A stretch of 64,000 nucleotides of DNA from Akkermansiaceae bacterium (GTDB taxonomy: Bacteria; Verrucomicrobiota; Verrucomicrobiia; Verrucomicrobiales; Akkermansiaceae): the NCBI GenBank assembly GCA_905181965.1, contig CAJIZY010000013.1, positions 62,001-126,000 on the forward strand, in the 5' to 3' direction. The notes beneath the pieces are model-generated. The model saw only the letters and a program-made list of their open reading frames with translations, did no database searches and was not told where the DNA came from. Numbering within the stretch: the first letter of the stretch is position 1; each line of letters opens with the position of its first letter. Below are positions 36,389-46,018 of the stretch, piece after piece. The translations under genes were made by a program, and so were the position numbers.

Positions 36389-37030
36389 TTAGAGGCAAGA
36401 TTGAATTGCCGAGGGATCAGTATAGTCATCAAATCGAAAATCGGTTTCAATCCTCGGTCCGATCCCAATTAACTTCCAACCGAGATTACGACTTGCCTCG
36501 ATATCCCATGGTGCGTCCCCAAAGTAGATCACTTCCGAGAAACGTGCTTGATGAAAGCGAGCAGCCCGATCAAGAGCCTGGAGCATAATATGCTCTCGAA
36601 CAACAGCATCCGAGGAGCTCGCAAGAGGAATATCAGCGATTTCAAAACCTGCTGTCTCCAATTTATAACGCGCGGAAGCTTCGTGGGCCCCAGTGGCAAG
36701 AGCAACAGCATAATCCGGCGACTCAACTAGGGCACTGAAAAAATCAATGGCTCCCGGGATCGCTTGAAACATCGATTTTGGCTGTCCTCGGAGACCATTT
36801 ACAAGGTGTTCGTGAAACGCCTTGGTAAGTGCCCCGCTCATCGGTCGATCGCAGTAGCGCTGGGAAATCTCCTGAGCTACTCCGCTGTCGGTAATAAATT
36901 GATATTGGGACCAGTCGGTCTCAAAATGTTCCACTCCCAAAACCTCGCGGACGGACCGAATAAAGCATTCGGAATCTATCGCATTGGTTTGCGTAAGCGT
37001 TCCTTCGATATCAAAGACAACAACTTTCAT
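36389..37030 (-). CDS. HAD-superfamily hydrolase
   Basis: 213 residues. Motif I is VVFDIEGTLTQ, with Glu in place of the more usual second Asp. Some HAD phosphatases such as enolase-phosphatase also use DIEGT, so activity is still likely. The cap domain is helical, and motif IV is VIYFGDAPWDIEASRNLGW. The start shares one base with the vWA stop (TAATG), so translation is coupled. Substrate unknown; probably a phosphorylated metabolite. Confidence 0.88.
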   Translation of the reverse strand: MKVVVFDIEGTLTQTNAIDSECFIRSVREVLGVEHFETDWSQYQFITDSGVAQEISQRYCDRPMSGALTKAFHEHLVNGLRGQPKSMFQAIPGAIDFFSALVESPDYAVALATGAHEASARYKLETAGFEIADIPLASSSDAVVREHIMLQALDRAARFHQARFSEVIYFGDAPWDIEASRNLGWKLIGIGPRIETDFRFDDYTDPSAIQSCL

Positions 37031-38106
37031 TAGTCGTAATCGGAACTCGTCATATCTTCGGCAGAGCCGCCGACAAGCCGCTTACCTTTGTAGATCATTG
37101 AGAATTTCCCGCCAGTTTCTTCCGCAATCATCAAAAGTTGGCCTGCAGGAGTTCCAGGAAGCTCGAAGGCAATTGTATCAATTGGAACTCCCTCTGGGTT
37201 AAATTCTTCCATCTTTTCGAGAACATAATCCGCATCAGTCGGTTCTCCGTCAGAAAGAAGGTATACAATATTTGGTTGCGGGCTCATGGAAAAAGCCATT
37301 TTAAGAGGGGGATACCAATTGGTTCCACCTTTAGCCGGCATTTTTTGGATCGCCTCAACTACAACGCTCTTAAGGCGCTCGGAAGCAGGATACCAATTCA
37401 CCTCTGGCACTATCCCGTTTCCCCGAAATCCTTTCGTGTAATGATTAGGACCTTCGGTATCGATGGTCCACCCGGTGGTTGAGAAAAAAATCACAGACAC
37501 ATTCATGCTAGCCGGAAGAGAATTGATAGATCGAACGAGCTCTTTTTTTAGAGCCTGAATTCGAGTTCCGCCACCACCTTCGGCATCCGATGCCATCGAG
37601 CCTGAGAAATCGACGATGAAAACCACATTCCTTCCCTTTCTCCGGCTACCAAAAAAGGTGGCGCCGCCACCGCCATCGCCATCGCCTTCTCCAGTTCCAA
37701 ATCCGGGACCAAAATCCTCCTCCATCCCAAACAAACTATCGGGATTAGCCGTTACCGGAATAGGCACAGCCACTGGCGATTGAGACTGAGACGCGATGAC
37801 CTTAGCCATCGAAGAACTCGCTCCTGGTGGCTTAGGCTGGGCATTATTAGTCAATTCCTTTATCCTGATCGGAGGTTCTTCCTCCGGAGTGGCCGCCTGA
37901 TAGGTTACGATCTGGGGAATATTCTTGGTAGTTGGAATCAGCGCGATGAGAGCGAGGATGGCGATTAAAACACCGAATCCGAGGAACGCGGTCACTGCCG
38001 ATTGGACGGTTTCGCGCCGACGCTGGCGATCTACAGCTATTTTGACAGCATGGCTATTTGCCGCCAGTTGCGCGGTATCAGTCTCAGTCACATAAATGTC
38101 ACTCAT
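37030..38106 (-). CDS. von Willebrand A domain protein, membrane-anchored
   Basis: 358 residues. One helix at about 42-62 (AFLGFGVLIAILALIALIP) follows a cytoplasmic leader. A proline-rich linker (about 70-130) and a glycine-rich stretch (FGPGFGTGEGDGDGGGG) precede the vWA domain. The MIDAS metal site is complete: FIVDFSGSM, GGTNWYPP and LLSDGEPTD. The domain is extracytoplasmic and probably binds a protein partner. The overlap with the HAD gene suggests a shared function I cannot name. Confidence 0.87.
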   Translation of the reverse strand: MSDIYVTETDTAQLAANSHAVKIAVDRQRRRETVQSAVTAFLGFGVLIAILALIALIPTTKNIPQIVTYQAATPEEEPPIRIKELTNNAQPKPPGASSSMAKVIASQSQSPVAVPIPVTANPDSLFGMEEDFGPGFGTGEGDGDGGGGATFFGSRRKGRNVVFIVDFSGSMASDAEGGGGTRIQALKKELVRSINSLPASMNVSVIFFSTTGWTIDTEGPNHYTKGFRGNGIVPEVNWYPASERLKSVVVEAIQKMPAKGGTNWYPPLKMAFSMSPQPNIVYLLSDGEPTDADYVLEKMEEFNPEGVPIDTIAFELPGTPAGQLLMIAEETGGKFSMIYKGKRLVGGSAEDMTSSDYD

Positions 38107-38177
38107 CGTCAGTGAGGGAAGTTACTGGAGGTTGAACCCACTGGCGAGGAGATTTAATAACTCTACCCTACCCTTCG

Positions 38178-38212
38178 AAAAAGAACGCCCTGCCGGTAAC
38201 ATCCAGCAGAGC
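38178..38212 (-). terminator. Rho-independent terminator for the 736-aa secreted protein gene
   Basis: On the minus strand GCTCTGCTGG and CCGGCAGGGC pair over ten bases (two G-T) around ATGTTA, then a short T-run (TTTTT). It lies 28 bases after the stop of the leftward gene at 38240 and 30 or so bases ahead of the vWA gene. Confidence 0.8.
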
Positions 38213-38239
38213 GTACAAGATTAAATTCGTAATCCTAAT

Positions 38240-40450
38240 TTACTTCATGCTAAAGTGAATCGAGCTCCGAGATTCACCATTTTCCATGCGGGTGTGAGCC
38301 GTCATGTCGTCGAATTGGGCCAAGGCTGCAAGAAGCTTCTCAACCAATGGAAGGTTCTCATTAAAGTCATCGCGCATGTATTCGTTTTCAAATATTTCCT
38401 CGGAGTTTTCTTTGAGGAGCTTGACCCAATAATCGGCCATTTCGCGAGCCGCTGAAAAATTTATGCGCGTGTAACTTCCTTTACGAACAGGAACCTCGCC
38501 ACCAGCGACTAGATTTTTATCGATCTCAGCAATCAATTTTTGCGACGTCGAAAAGTAGAAGTGTTTATCAGACAACCCTACCACTGGACGAGCGTCCTTG
38601 GTTGAAAACTGAATCGCGGTGCTATAATAAGTCACCCCTTCCTTTGTATTATCATCAAATTCTTGCATAGGAATCTCAGTTCCCTGAACCTCTTTGAGGT
38701 TTTTGAGGATATTGCTGATTGAGCCCTCGAGCTTTTTCCAGGCCGTCGAGATTTTTTCACGATCTATCACAGGAGTTACGTAGGCAATACGAGGAATGAG
38801 CCCCTTTTCAATGATCACTCCCGGGACTTCCGGAACGCGAGGAAGGGTTCCTCGGGTGTCGATAATCAGCGCGCCTTCATCACCAGTTCCTTGGGCCCAA
38901 TCAGTCGTCAGGGCTTCCCAAATATTTTTGAGGTCCCCTGCTGCCAACTCGTCGAACATTTTGAAGGCTTCGCGAAATTCTGGAATATCTCGGATGCCTT
39001 CATACTCAATATCAGCGACCCTTGATGCCATTAGGTAAGTCGCCTGACCCAGTGAATCCATCATATCATGCAACTTAGAGGTGAACTCGGGATTCGATCG
39101 GCTATTGCTAAAGAAGACGACACCATCCATGTCACCCAGCCCAGCAAAATTGTGAGTAGTTTCAGTATCGATAGAGGCAAGATTACTTCCACCATGGCTT
39201 TCGATTTTAAAACCATCTTCAATGAAGCCCACCGTGCCAGTGCGGCCGTATTCGAACATATCGAAAATCTTGCCCTCGACTCTAGCAACGTGCCCAAGAA
39301 GGGCCTGAATGTCGCGGGTGTCGCCAAATGAGTCAGCCTCGGCAAGTCCAGCCTTCAACCCCTTAGCCATCGATGACATTACTTCGTTTGCTCCTCCAAT
39401 GGTTTTCATAGCTTCCTCCTCACCGAAGACTAACATCCGGATATCCTTATCGAGGTAGTCCTTCAGGAAAGACATACCCTCGTTTGCCAAAAGCGAATCT
39501 TCGGGCTTTGCTGGAAATTTTAACCCATCGAGAGAATCACCGAGATAAACGATGATGTAGCTCTCCTTTACACCGATTACGATGTTGAGATTCTTTTTGG
39601 CTACGGCGGCCAATAAGCGGTCAACCATAGCCCGCGATCCGAAAAACTCGGTCATCTCCTGCCTGGAGTTTTCATCAGCTAAATCGGCCAATTTCTTTCC
39701 GTTGATGGTCATGCCATTTAGGGCAACACCATCTTTTTCCATCTCGATTTCGTCAAAGGGAGCATTTTCGTCCAAGTCGAAAAGAGAAAGTATACCGCCA
39801 ATCATCATCTCAGAAATTTGGGTGCGCATCTCTTCGTCGCTAACCTTAAAACCAATTGTTACAGGAGGCATATGTGACTTCTCCAAAATCTGAACACCCG
39901 CCTCCGGATCACCCAAAATTGAGCCGAACATTGACATCGCGAGACCCTGCATTTGCGCTCCGCCTGGCTCGGATTCCTCATCCATGGCCAAAGCAGCCAT
40001 CTCCACCATCATTTTCATTTGATGAAAGGAAGCCGAACTGTTGATCGCTTGAAGGTTAAGAGCTTGATCACCAGTGGTGTCACCAAAGGCCGCGAAAATC
40101 TCCTCACCCACTACCGCTTTAAACATTTGGAACTCTTGATTCTCCTCAAGTTCATCGAGATTCTCGCCTTGATCAGCCATCATTTCAGACATGACCTTAC
40201 CCAGCTCAGTTTTTAAAAGGCGCTGGTACATGTCGTAACCTCCCAAAATTGAAAAATACCCCTCCGTGTTCTTGGGAAGGTGAGCGGCGAACCCCATTTT
40301 TTTGACGACACCCTCTGACATTGCTAGGCCAGTTGATGCTTCGGTTGATTCATTTTTGATCAAACGAGTTGCTGGATCTCCTAAAGACGGAAGGGCAAGG
40401 CAGGCTCCCGCTACTGCGTTGAGAAGGATTGCTTTAACTTTAAATTTCAT
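38240..40450 (-). CDS. Large secreted hypothetical protein, 736 aa
   Basis: Starts MKFKVKAILLNAVAGACLALPSLG, a signal peptide. The protein is long, methionine-rich and acidic, with alternating helical and strand segments (for example AFGDTTGDQALNLQ, NLNIVIGVKESYIIVYLGDS, GVTYYSTAIQFSTK). The layout resembles DUF3352-like exported proteins, but I cannot confirm this by eye. No catalytic motif or repeat stands out. A terminator at 38178-38212 ends its transcript. Function unknown. Confidence 0.8.
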   Translation of the reverse strand: MKFKVKAILLNAVAGACLALPSLGDPATRLIKNESTEASTGLAMSEGVVKKMGFAAHLPKNTEGYFSILGGYDMYQRLLKTELGKVMSEMMADQGENLDELEENQEFQMFKAVVGEEIFAAFGDTTGDQALNLQAINSSASFHQMKMMVEMAALAMDEESEPGGAQMQGLAMSMFGSILGDPEAGVQILEKSHMPPVTIGFKVSDEEMRTQISEMMIGGILSLFDLDENAPFDEIEMEKDGVALNGMTINGKKLADLADENSRQEMTEFFGSRAMVDRLLAAVAKKNLNIVIGVKESYIIVYLGDSLDGLKFPAKPEDSLLANEGMSFLKDYLDKDIRMLVFGEEEAMKTIGGANEVMSSMAKGLKAGLAEADSFGDTRDIQALLGHVARVEGKIFDMFEYGRTGTVGFIEDGFKIESHGGSNLASIDTETTHNFAGLGDMDGVVFFSNSRSNPEFTSKLHDMMDSLGQATYLMASRVADIEYEGIRDIPEFREAFKMFDELAAGDLKNIWEALTTDWAQGTGDEGALIIDTRGTLPRVPEVPGVIIEKGLIPRIAYVTPVIDREKISTAWKKLEGSISNILKNLKEVQGTEIPMQEFDDNTKEGVTYYSTAIQFSTKDARPVVGLSDKHFYFSTSQKLIAEIDKNLVAGGEVPVRKGSYTRINFSAAREMADYWVKLLKENSEEIFENEYMRDDFNENLPLVEKLLAALAQFDDMTAHTRMENGESRSSIHFSMK

Positions 40451-40979
40451 AGTTGGGAATCGTTATACGCCAAAAAGCGCGGGTTGGTTAATTATAAAAA
40501 TCGGAGAGTTTTGCACCGATTGTTCATTTTTATTATTTCATTTCGTTTCTCGGACCCAAATCTCAAAGGTGTAGAAGTAGCGCTTTCTGCTGCTCTAGAG
40601 CCTTTTAGATGGACAGTGGGCAAGAATGAGAGGCTTTTCACTCCACAACATTTCGCACCGAAATATGGGGATTCTGTGCTTTTGAAGTGAGAACTCTGTG
40701 AATTCAACCTCAAGACCTGTCATCTTGATTGTGATCGGAAAGATTTTCATCCTCAGAAGAACGTGCCAAGATGATGGTCCTTAGCGCCTTTACGAGGGTC
40801 CTTACCCGACACATTCCCAATTCCCCGCAAACCCTCCAGCCCCCAATTTTCTGTTTTTCTAACCTACCAACAGGGCAATTTACCAAGACTCTACCCATTT
40901 GGTGGCAGCTAAACCTTATTTTCCGTTTCTTTTTCGTTCATAAAAGTTGCAATTTTCAGGATTTTGTGAAAGTTCAAGA
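40451..40979. other. 529-base intergenic region, nothing found
   Basis: Between divergent genes. The short open frames here have no credible composition or start context. No tRNA fold, hairpin with T-run or recognisable regulator site was seen. Both promoters (38240 gene leftward, polyprenyl synthetase rightward) must lie here. Confidence 0.5.
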
Positions 40980-41987
40980 ATGTCGATGACAACCTCCCGT
41001 AAAACTGCCAATCCGGAGCTTTTTCCATTCGATCTGGTCCGTCCTCACATCGAAAAGGTAGAAGCTCTCATCCGAGATCAAGTCCGTGCCTTCGATCCAG
41101 GCGTCGAGCCCTACATGGAATATATTTGTGACACGAGCGGCAAGCGTATCCGACCTGCCCTTACAGTTCTCACCGGAGGAGCGACTGGTGGATTGCAGGA
41201 TGAGCATGTGAATCTCGGAGTGATCCTAGAACTCATCCACATGGCAACCTTGGTTCACGATGATATCATCGACGGAGCCTCTTCCCGTCGTAAAGTCCCC
41301 ACTGCAAATGCAAAGTGGGGTAACGGCATGGCAGTTCTTCTAGGCGACGCCCTCTTCTCGCACGCTTTAAAGCTCTCGACTGACTTTGAGAACCCTGACC
41401 TAAGTCGCGCAATCAGCCTCGCTTCTCGCGAGGTCTGTCAGGGCGAAATACTCCAAACCCAACGTCGCTTCGACCTCACCCTCACTAAAAAGGATTATTT
41501 CAAGATGATCGAGATGAAGACAGGCGCCTTGTTCGCAGCGGCCTGCCAACTCTCAGCCATCATCTCTAAGACGCCAAAAACTGTAAGTGATGCAATGTTC
41601 AAATATGGTATGAAGCTCGGAACTGCCTACCAAATCTATGATGACGTCGTCGATCTGATCGGCTCCGAAGATCAAATTGGAAAAACGCTCGGCACCGACC
41701 TAGAAAAGGGAAAGCTTACTTTACCAATCCTTAACCTCTTAGAGCGAGCAAACCCCAAGCAAAAGGAGCTCCTCTCAAAGCGTATTATCGAGCACAAACC
41801 ACTTGACCTTCCAATCCTTGTTGGCATCGCCGAGTACGAGGGCTCGATGTCAGATGCAATCGATACCGCAGCCAACTTTGTTTCCGATGCTCGTAACTCT
41901 TTAAGACTCCTTGACGCGTCTGAATCGACTGAAGCTCTGCGAAATATTACCTTCTTTGTAGACCAACTCCTCGAAGGCTGCCGATAA
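40980..41987 (+). CDS. All-trans polyprenyl diphosphate synthase
   Basis: 335 residues from ATG 40980 (or 40986). First aspartate-rich motif LVHDDIIDGASSRRKVPTAN and second DDVVDLIG are both complete, with GKRIRPAL before the first and the FKYGMKLGTAYQIYDD helix before the second. These bind the prenyl diphosphates through magnesium. It extends an isoprenoid chain, probably for the quinone side chain (octa- or nonaprenyl length). The window also has ispD, so precursors come from the MEP pathway. Chain length cannot be read from the motif alone. Confidence 0.93.
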   Translation: MSMTTSRKTANPELFPFDLVRPHIEKVEALIRDQVRAFDPGVEPYMEYICDTSGKRIRPALTVLTGGATGGLQDEHVNLGVILELIHMATLVHDDIIDGASSRRKVPTANAKWGNGMAVLLGDALFSHALKLSTDFENPDLSRAISLASREVCQGEILQTQRRFDLTLTKKDYFKMIEMKTGALFAAACQLSAIISKTPKTVSDAMFKYGMKLGTAYQIYDDVVDLIGSEDQIGKTLGTDLEKGKLTLPILNLLERANPKQKELLSKRIIEHKPLDLPILVGIAEYEGSMSDAIDTAANFVSDARNSLRLLDASESTEALRNITFFVDQLLEGCR

Positions 41988-42029
41988 AACCTTTCCAGTT
42001 TGCGGTTTCACGCTAAAGCTTAAATCACT

Positions 42030-42518
42030 ATGGATGACATTAAAATCACACTGCAAACTAGTAAAGGCAACATCAACCTCACCCTCTTTCCAGACGACGC
42101 ACCAGTCACGGTGTGCTCATTTCTCCACCTTGCCTCGCGCGGGTTCTACAATGGGCTGACCTTCCACCGTGTCATTCCTAATTTCATGATCCAGGGCGGC
42201 TGTCCTGATGGGACCGGCAGGGGAAATCCTGGCTACAAATTCGAGTGTGAATGCAAACCACACCGCCGCCACGATAAGCCAGGGATTTTTTCGATGGCGA
42301 ACGCAGGCCCCGGCACAAATGGATCGCAGTTTTTCATTACCCATGTTCCTACGCCATGGTTAGATGATGCGCACAAACGCGATTATGCCTTGATGGAAGG
42401 ACAAGATATCGTGGATTCAATAAAGGGCGGGGATCTTATCAACGAGGTCGTGATTCATGGCGATACGACCGAGCTCTTCGAAAATCACAAAGACCGCATT
42501 GCCGACTGGTCGGCCTAG
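42030..42518 (+). CDS. Cyclophilin-type peptidyl-prolyl cis-trans isomerase
   Basis: 162 residues with no signal peptide, so cytoplasmic. Core segments are GNINLTLFPDDAPVTV, FHRVIPNFMIQGGCPDGTGRG with the catalytic arginine, and NGSQFFITHVPTPWLDDAH. The usual HTVFGKV segment after LD is HKRDYAL here. The rest of the fold is intact. It lies 42 bases after the polyprenyl synthase, so may be cotranscribed, and is followed by a strong terminator. Confidence 0.93.
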   Translation: MDDIKITLQTSKGNINLTLFPDDAPVTVCSFLHLASRGFYNGLTFHRVIPNFMIQGGCPDGTGRGNPGYKFECECKPHRRHDKPGIFSMANAGPGTNGSQFFITHVPTPWLDDAHKRDYALMEGQDIVDSIKGGDLINEVVIHGDTTELFENHKDRIADWSA

Positions 42519-42542
42519 ACTCCTTGCTACACTAGCTCCAAG

Positions 42543-42575
42543 CCCGCTCGGTGACCCAACCGACGGGTTTTTTTG
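42543..42575 (+). terminator. Rho-independent terminator after the cyclophilin gene
   Basis: CCCGCTCGGT and ACCGACGGG pair with one bulged C around GACCCA, followed directly by seven Ts. It begins 24 bases after the stop codon and closes the polyprenyl synthase-cyclophilin unit. Confidence 0.9.
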
Positions 42576-42797
42576 TGTTCTGATTCTCAAATAGTGGGCA
42601 CTGACTAAAAATATCACCTTGGAAATCAGTAAAAAGGCAGGAACCTTCTCCCAAACCAGAGAGATCGGATTTTGCTGAATAAGCTCAGAAGTCAAATTCT
42701 CAGCATATCGGAAAGCTTCACAAAAAATAGTAAAAGAGAAAAAGGAGTCATCTCTCTTGGAAAAAATTGCCAATCAGAGCGTATAAAACACCCTCAC

Positions 42798-44696
42798 ATG
42801 AAGACTTTAAGCCACCTCATTATGCCCGTGCTCTGCGCGACAGGCTTCGCGTCTTCTCAAATCCACCCTGTCATCGTTGATAACTGTACTAAATGCCACG
42901 GTGGGGTAAAACAAAAGGGTGGCCTTGATCTTCGCACTATCGCTGCCGCTCTCGAAGGCGGCGAGACCGATACCGCACTCATTCCAGGGGATCCCGAGGC
43001 AAGTCCACTTTACCAGGTTGTTCAAGTCGATTCCGACCCGCACATGCCGCCAAAAAAACAACTCCCGGCCGAGGAAATAAAAACACTCAAAACTTGGATT
43101 ACTAATCTGAAAATCACCCCGCCAAAAAAACTCGTCCTCCCCGATCACCGCGAACAACCCACCACAGTCATTAATCAGCTGATTCGCACTAAGTGGCAGG
43201 CTGAAAAAATCGCTCCTGCTCGCCGCTCAAGCGACACAACCTTCGTGCGTCGCATCTACCTTGACCTGCTCGGCCGAATCCCCCGTCTTCCCGAAATTAA
43301 TTCCTTCCTTGCCGACCAAAACCCGAAGAAACGCAGCCTCCTCGTTGACCAGCTTACCACCACCGACGACCACGCCGATCACCTCGCGCAAATCTTTAAC
43401 ATCGTTTTCCTCGACCGCGCTCACCTCCGCAAGCGAAGCCACAGCAATCGCAAACTCTGGCTCGATTATCTCAACTGGGCCTTCAAAACCAACCGGCCCT
43501 GGGACCAAATCGGCCGCGACCTTGTCCTAGCTCGCCCTGCATCGGATCAAGAGCGTGGCGCCTCATGGTTCCTTCACGACCAACGCGACGACCACAGCCA
43601 GATCGCGACCCGCGTCTCCCGAACCCTTCTTGGCAAACAAGTCCAGTGCGCCCAGTGTCATGATCACCCTGTCGCACCCGAGATCGAACAGCGTCATTAC
43701 TGGGGCCTCGTCGCCTTCTTTAACCGCAGTCTTAATGTTAAGACTCCCGAAGGGCCCCACGTCGCCGAACGCGCCAGCGGTGGCTACGACAAATTCGCCA
43801 ACCTTGAAGGCAAAGCGGACCAATCCCAGCTCATTCTCTACTCCAATAAAATCATCACCGAAACTGGTGGCAAAAAAACTAATGATTCCGCAGAACTCTA
43901 CTCCGTGAGCCCGCCCAAGCAATGGTTCAGAAAACTCAAGAAGGACGAAAAACTTAAAAAAAACCTAACCAGTCTTCCCGTCCCTAAATTCTCTCGCCGT
44001 GAAGCCTTCGCCCAGTCCTTCACCAGTGACAATCCAGATTTCTCGCGCGCGATCGTTAACCGGCTCTGGGCTCTCATGTTCGGACGAGGCCTCGTCCACC
44101 CTGTCGATCTTATGGACTCCGCCCATCCTTCGAGTCACCCCGAACTTCTCGCTTGGCTCGCACGCGATTTTTCAAACCACCAATTCGATCTCCGGCGCCT
44201 TATTCGCCAAATCGCCAAATCTTCCTCCTACCAACTCGACTCCCGTCCAGCTCCTTCAGCAGGACAACCCCCGCTCGATTCTTTCTTCGCTCGGGCACTC
44301 GACAAGCCACTCTCTGCCGAAACTTTCACCCGCTCCCTTCGCGTTGCGCTTGGCCATGAGAACCCGAACGACGAAACCCTTCGGAACCACTTCGCGACGA
44401 TCCTCCCCGACCTTTTTGCGGAGAATTTCTCTCCCTCGGTTCGGCAGACAATGTTTCTGACCAACGCTCCCTTTTTTGATAAAATCATCTCGGAAGCCCC
44501 CCTTCTCAGCCGTCTTCAAAAGATCGAAAGGCCGCAGGCTCTCATCCACGAAATCTTCCAATCTGTGCTCTCCCGGGAACCAGAGCCCAGCGAACTCGAA
44601 CGCTCGCTTTCCTTCATTAAACCAAAAAATAAATCCTCAATCCAACAATTCGTCTGGGCCCTCCTTACCAGCGCCGAATTTCGCTTCACTAACTGA
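42798..44696 (+). CDS. PSCyt1-DUF1549-DUF1553 exported protein
   Basis: 632 residues from ATG 42798 (MKTLSHLIMPVLCATGFASS, signal peptide). The earlier ATG at 42672 only adds a leader. The planctomycete cytochrome C domain has one heme site, CTKCHGG, with MPPKKQLP as the possible ligand. DUF1549 follows (RRIYLDLLGRIPRLPEI), then a second CAQCHDHP. DUF1553 is at the end (RAIVNRLWALMFGRGLVHP, HPELLAWLARDF). The protein is shorter than most of the family, which often also carries a binding module. These proteins are thought to act in exported polysaccharide use. It overlaps the DUF1501 gene by one base. Confidence 0.92.
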   Translation: MKTLSHLIMPVLCATGFASSQIHPVIVDNCTKCHGGVKQKGGLDLRTIAAALEGGETDTALIPGDPEASPLYQVVQVDSDPHMPPKKQLPAEEIKTLKTWITNLKITPPKKLVLPDHREQPTTVINQLIRTKWQAEKIAPARRSSDTTFVRRIYLDLLGRIPRLPEINSFLADQNPKKRSLLVDQLTTTDDHADHLAQIFNIVFLDRAHLRKRSHSNRKLWLDYLNWAFKTNRPWDQIGRDLVLARPASDQERGASWFLHDQRDDHSQIATRVSRTLLGKQVQCAQCHDHPVAPEIEQRHYWGLVAFFNRSLNVKTPEGPHVAERASGGYDKFANLEGKADQSQLILYSNKIITETGGKKTNDSAELYSVSPPKQWFRKLKKDEKLKKNLTSLPVPKFSRREAFAQSFTSDNPDFSRAIVNRLWALMFGRGLVHPVDLMDSAHPSSHPELLAWLARDFSNHQFDLRRLIRQIAKSSSYQLDSRPAPSAGQPPLDSFFARALDKPLSAETFTRSLRVALGHENPNDETLRNHFATILPDLFAENFSPSVRQTMFLTNAPFFDKIISEAPLLSRLQKIERPQALIHEIFQSVLSREPEPSELERSLSFIKPKNKSSIQQFVWALLTSAEFRFTN

Positions 44697-46018
44697 TGCC
44701 CAAGCCCGATCCATCTCAAAACTGCGGTTCGCCGGATCATAACCTCCACCGCCGCAAGTTTCTGCAAGGCCTCTCCGCCGGAGCGATCTCCTCGATGAGT
44801 TTTGCCGGCCTCTTTGGAGCGCCTGCTTTCGCAGAGATCGCCAAGAAAAAACAAAAACATTGCATCCTCCTTTGGCTTTGTGGCGGACCCAGCCAGTTTG
44901 AAACCTGGGACCCAAAACCCGGCACCACCACCGGCGGACCTTTTAAAAGCATCCCTACGAACGTCCCCGGCACCCACTTCTCCGAGCTCCTCCCCAAGTG
45001 CGCCACCATCGCCGACAAGCTTGCAGTCGTCCGCTCCATGCACACCAAAGCAAAGGAACACACTGAGGGAATCAACCTCCTCCAACGCGGCCACGCTCCG
45101 CGCCCCCCCTTTACCCGCCCCACTATGGGCTCCGTCCTTGCCCAACAACTGGGTCAACTCGATTCCAAACTGCCCAACTTCATTCTCCTCGACCCCTGCC
45201 CGGAAGGAAACGAATTTAAAGGTTTCAAAGCCGGCAACTGGGCGGGATGGCTTGGCGCGGAATACTCACCTGTTCGGGTTGGCGGTGAATATAAGATTCC
45301 TAACGCCAACCGTCTCGACTCCATCACGGAGGACGATCATGAGGCCCGCGAAGCCCTTCGAAAGTTCTTCAGCAAAAAATACGAAAATGATCGTAAATCC
45401 GCCGCCGCCGGATCGTGGAATGCGACCTTCGAGCGCGTTAACGGACTCATGAGCTGCGCCCATCTCTTCGACCTTGAGAGAATTCCACAGGCCGACCGCG
45501 ACCGTTATGGGCCCGGAGCTTTCGGCCAGCACGCCCTCCTCGCCCGCACCCTCGTGGAGGAAGGCGCCCCCTTCGTCATGGTCGCCAACGGCATGCCCTG
45601 GGACAGCCACGTCTTTAATCACGAGATTTACCAAATGGTCGTGCCTGATCTCGATAACATCATCTTCCAACTCACCAAGGACCTCGAAGACCGTGGCATG
45701 CTTGAAGATACTCTTGTCGTCGCGATGGGTGAGTTCGGCCGCTCCCCTTGGATCAACCAAGCCCGCGGCCGCGACCACTACCCGAACGCCTGGTCCCTCG
45801 CCATGGCCGGAGGCGGCGTGCAAGGCGGAGCCCTCGTCGGTGCTACCGACAAATACGGCGCCGAGGTAACCGAGGATCCCTTTAACGAAGAAAATCTCTT
45901 TGCCACCATCTTCTCCGCTCTCGACATCGACCCACACGCCGAATTTAAAATTGATGGATTCCCCACCTTCCACCACGTCGAAAATAAGGCAGCCCCCATT
46001 TCACAAATCCTCTCATGA
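44696..46018 (+). CDS. DUF1501 protein, Tat-exported
   Basis: 440 residues. The twin-arginine signal HRRKFLQGLSAGAISS is near residue 18. The alkaline-phosphatase/sulfatase-like fold of DUF1501 is shown by CGGPSQFETWDPKP, FSELLPKCATIADKLAVVRSM, THTEG-like KEHTEGINLL, MVANGMPWDSHVFNH and GEFGRSPWINQARGRDHYPNAW with its metal-ligand H. The exact reaction is unknown. It is always paired with DUF1549/1553 proteins in this phylum, as here, with start and end both overlapping the neighbours. Confidence 0.93.
   Translation: MPKPDPSQNCGSPDHNLHRRKFLQGLSAGAISSMSFAGLFGAPAFAEIAKKKQKHCILLWLCGGPSQFETWDPKPGTTTGGPFKSIPTNVPGTHFSELLPKCATIADKLAVVRSMHTKAKEHTEGINLLQRGHAPRPPFTRPTMGSVLAQQLGQLDSKLPNFILLDPCPEGNEFKGFKAGNWAGWLGAEYSPVRVGGEYKIPNANRLDSITEDDHEAREALRKFFSKKYENDRKSAAAGSWNATFERVNGLMSCAHLFDLERIPQADRDRYGPGAFGQHALLARTLVEEGAPFVMVANGMPWDSHVFNHEIYQMVVPDLDNIIFQLTKDLEDRGMLEDTLVVAMGEFGRSPWINQARGRDHYPNAWSLAMAGGGVQGGALVGATDKYGAEVTEDPFNEENLFATIFSALDIDPHAEFKIDGFPTFHHVENKAAPISQILS

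Noticed and set aside
37007-37030. DIEGT in place of DxDGT in the HAD motif I
   Set aside because: Not treated as a broken site because other HAD phosphatases also use DIEGT.
40492-40898. Two short reverse open frames in the long intergenic gap
   Set aside because: No start context or protein-like composition, and no neighbour to support them.
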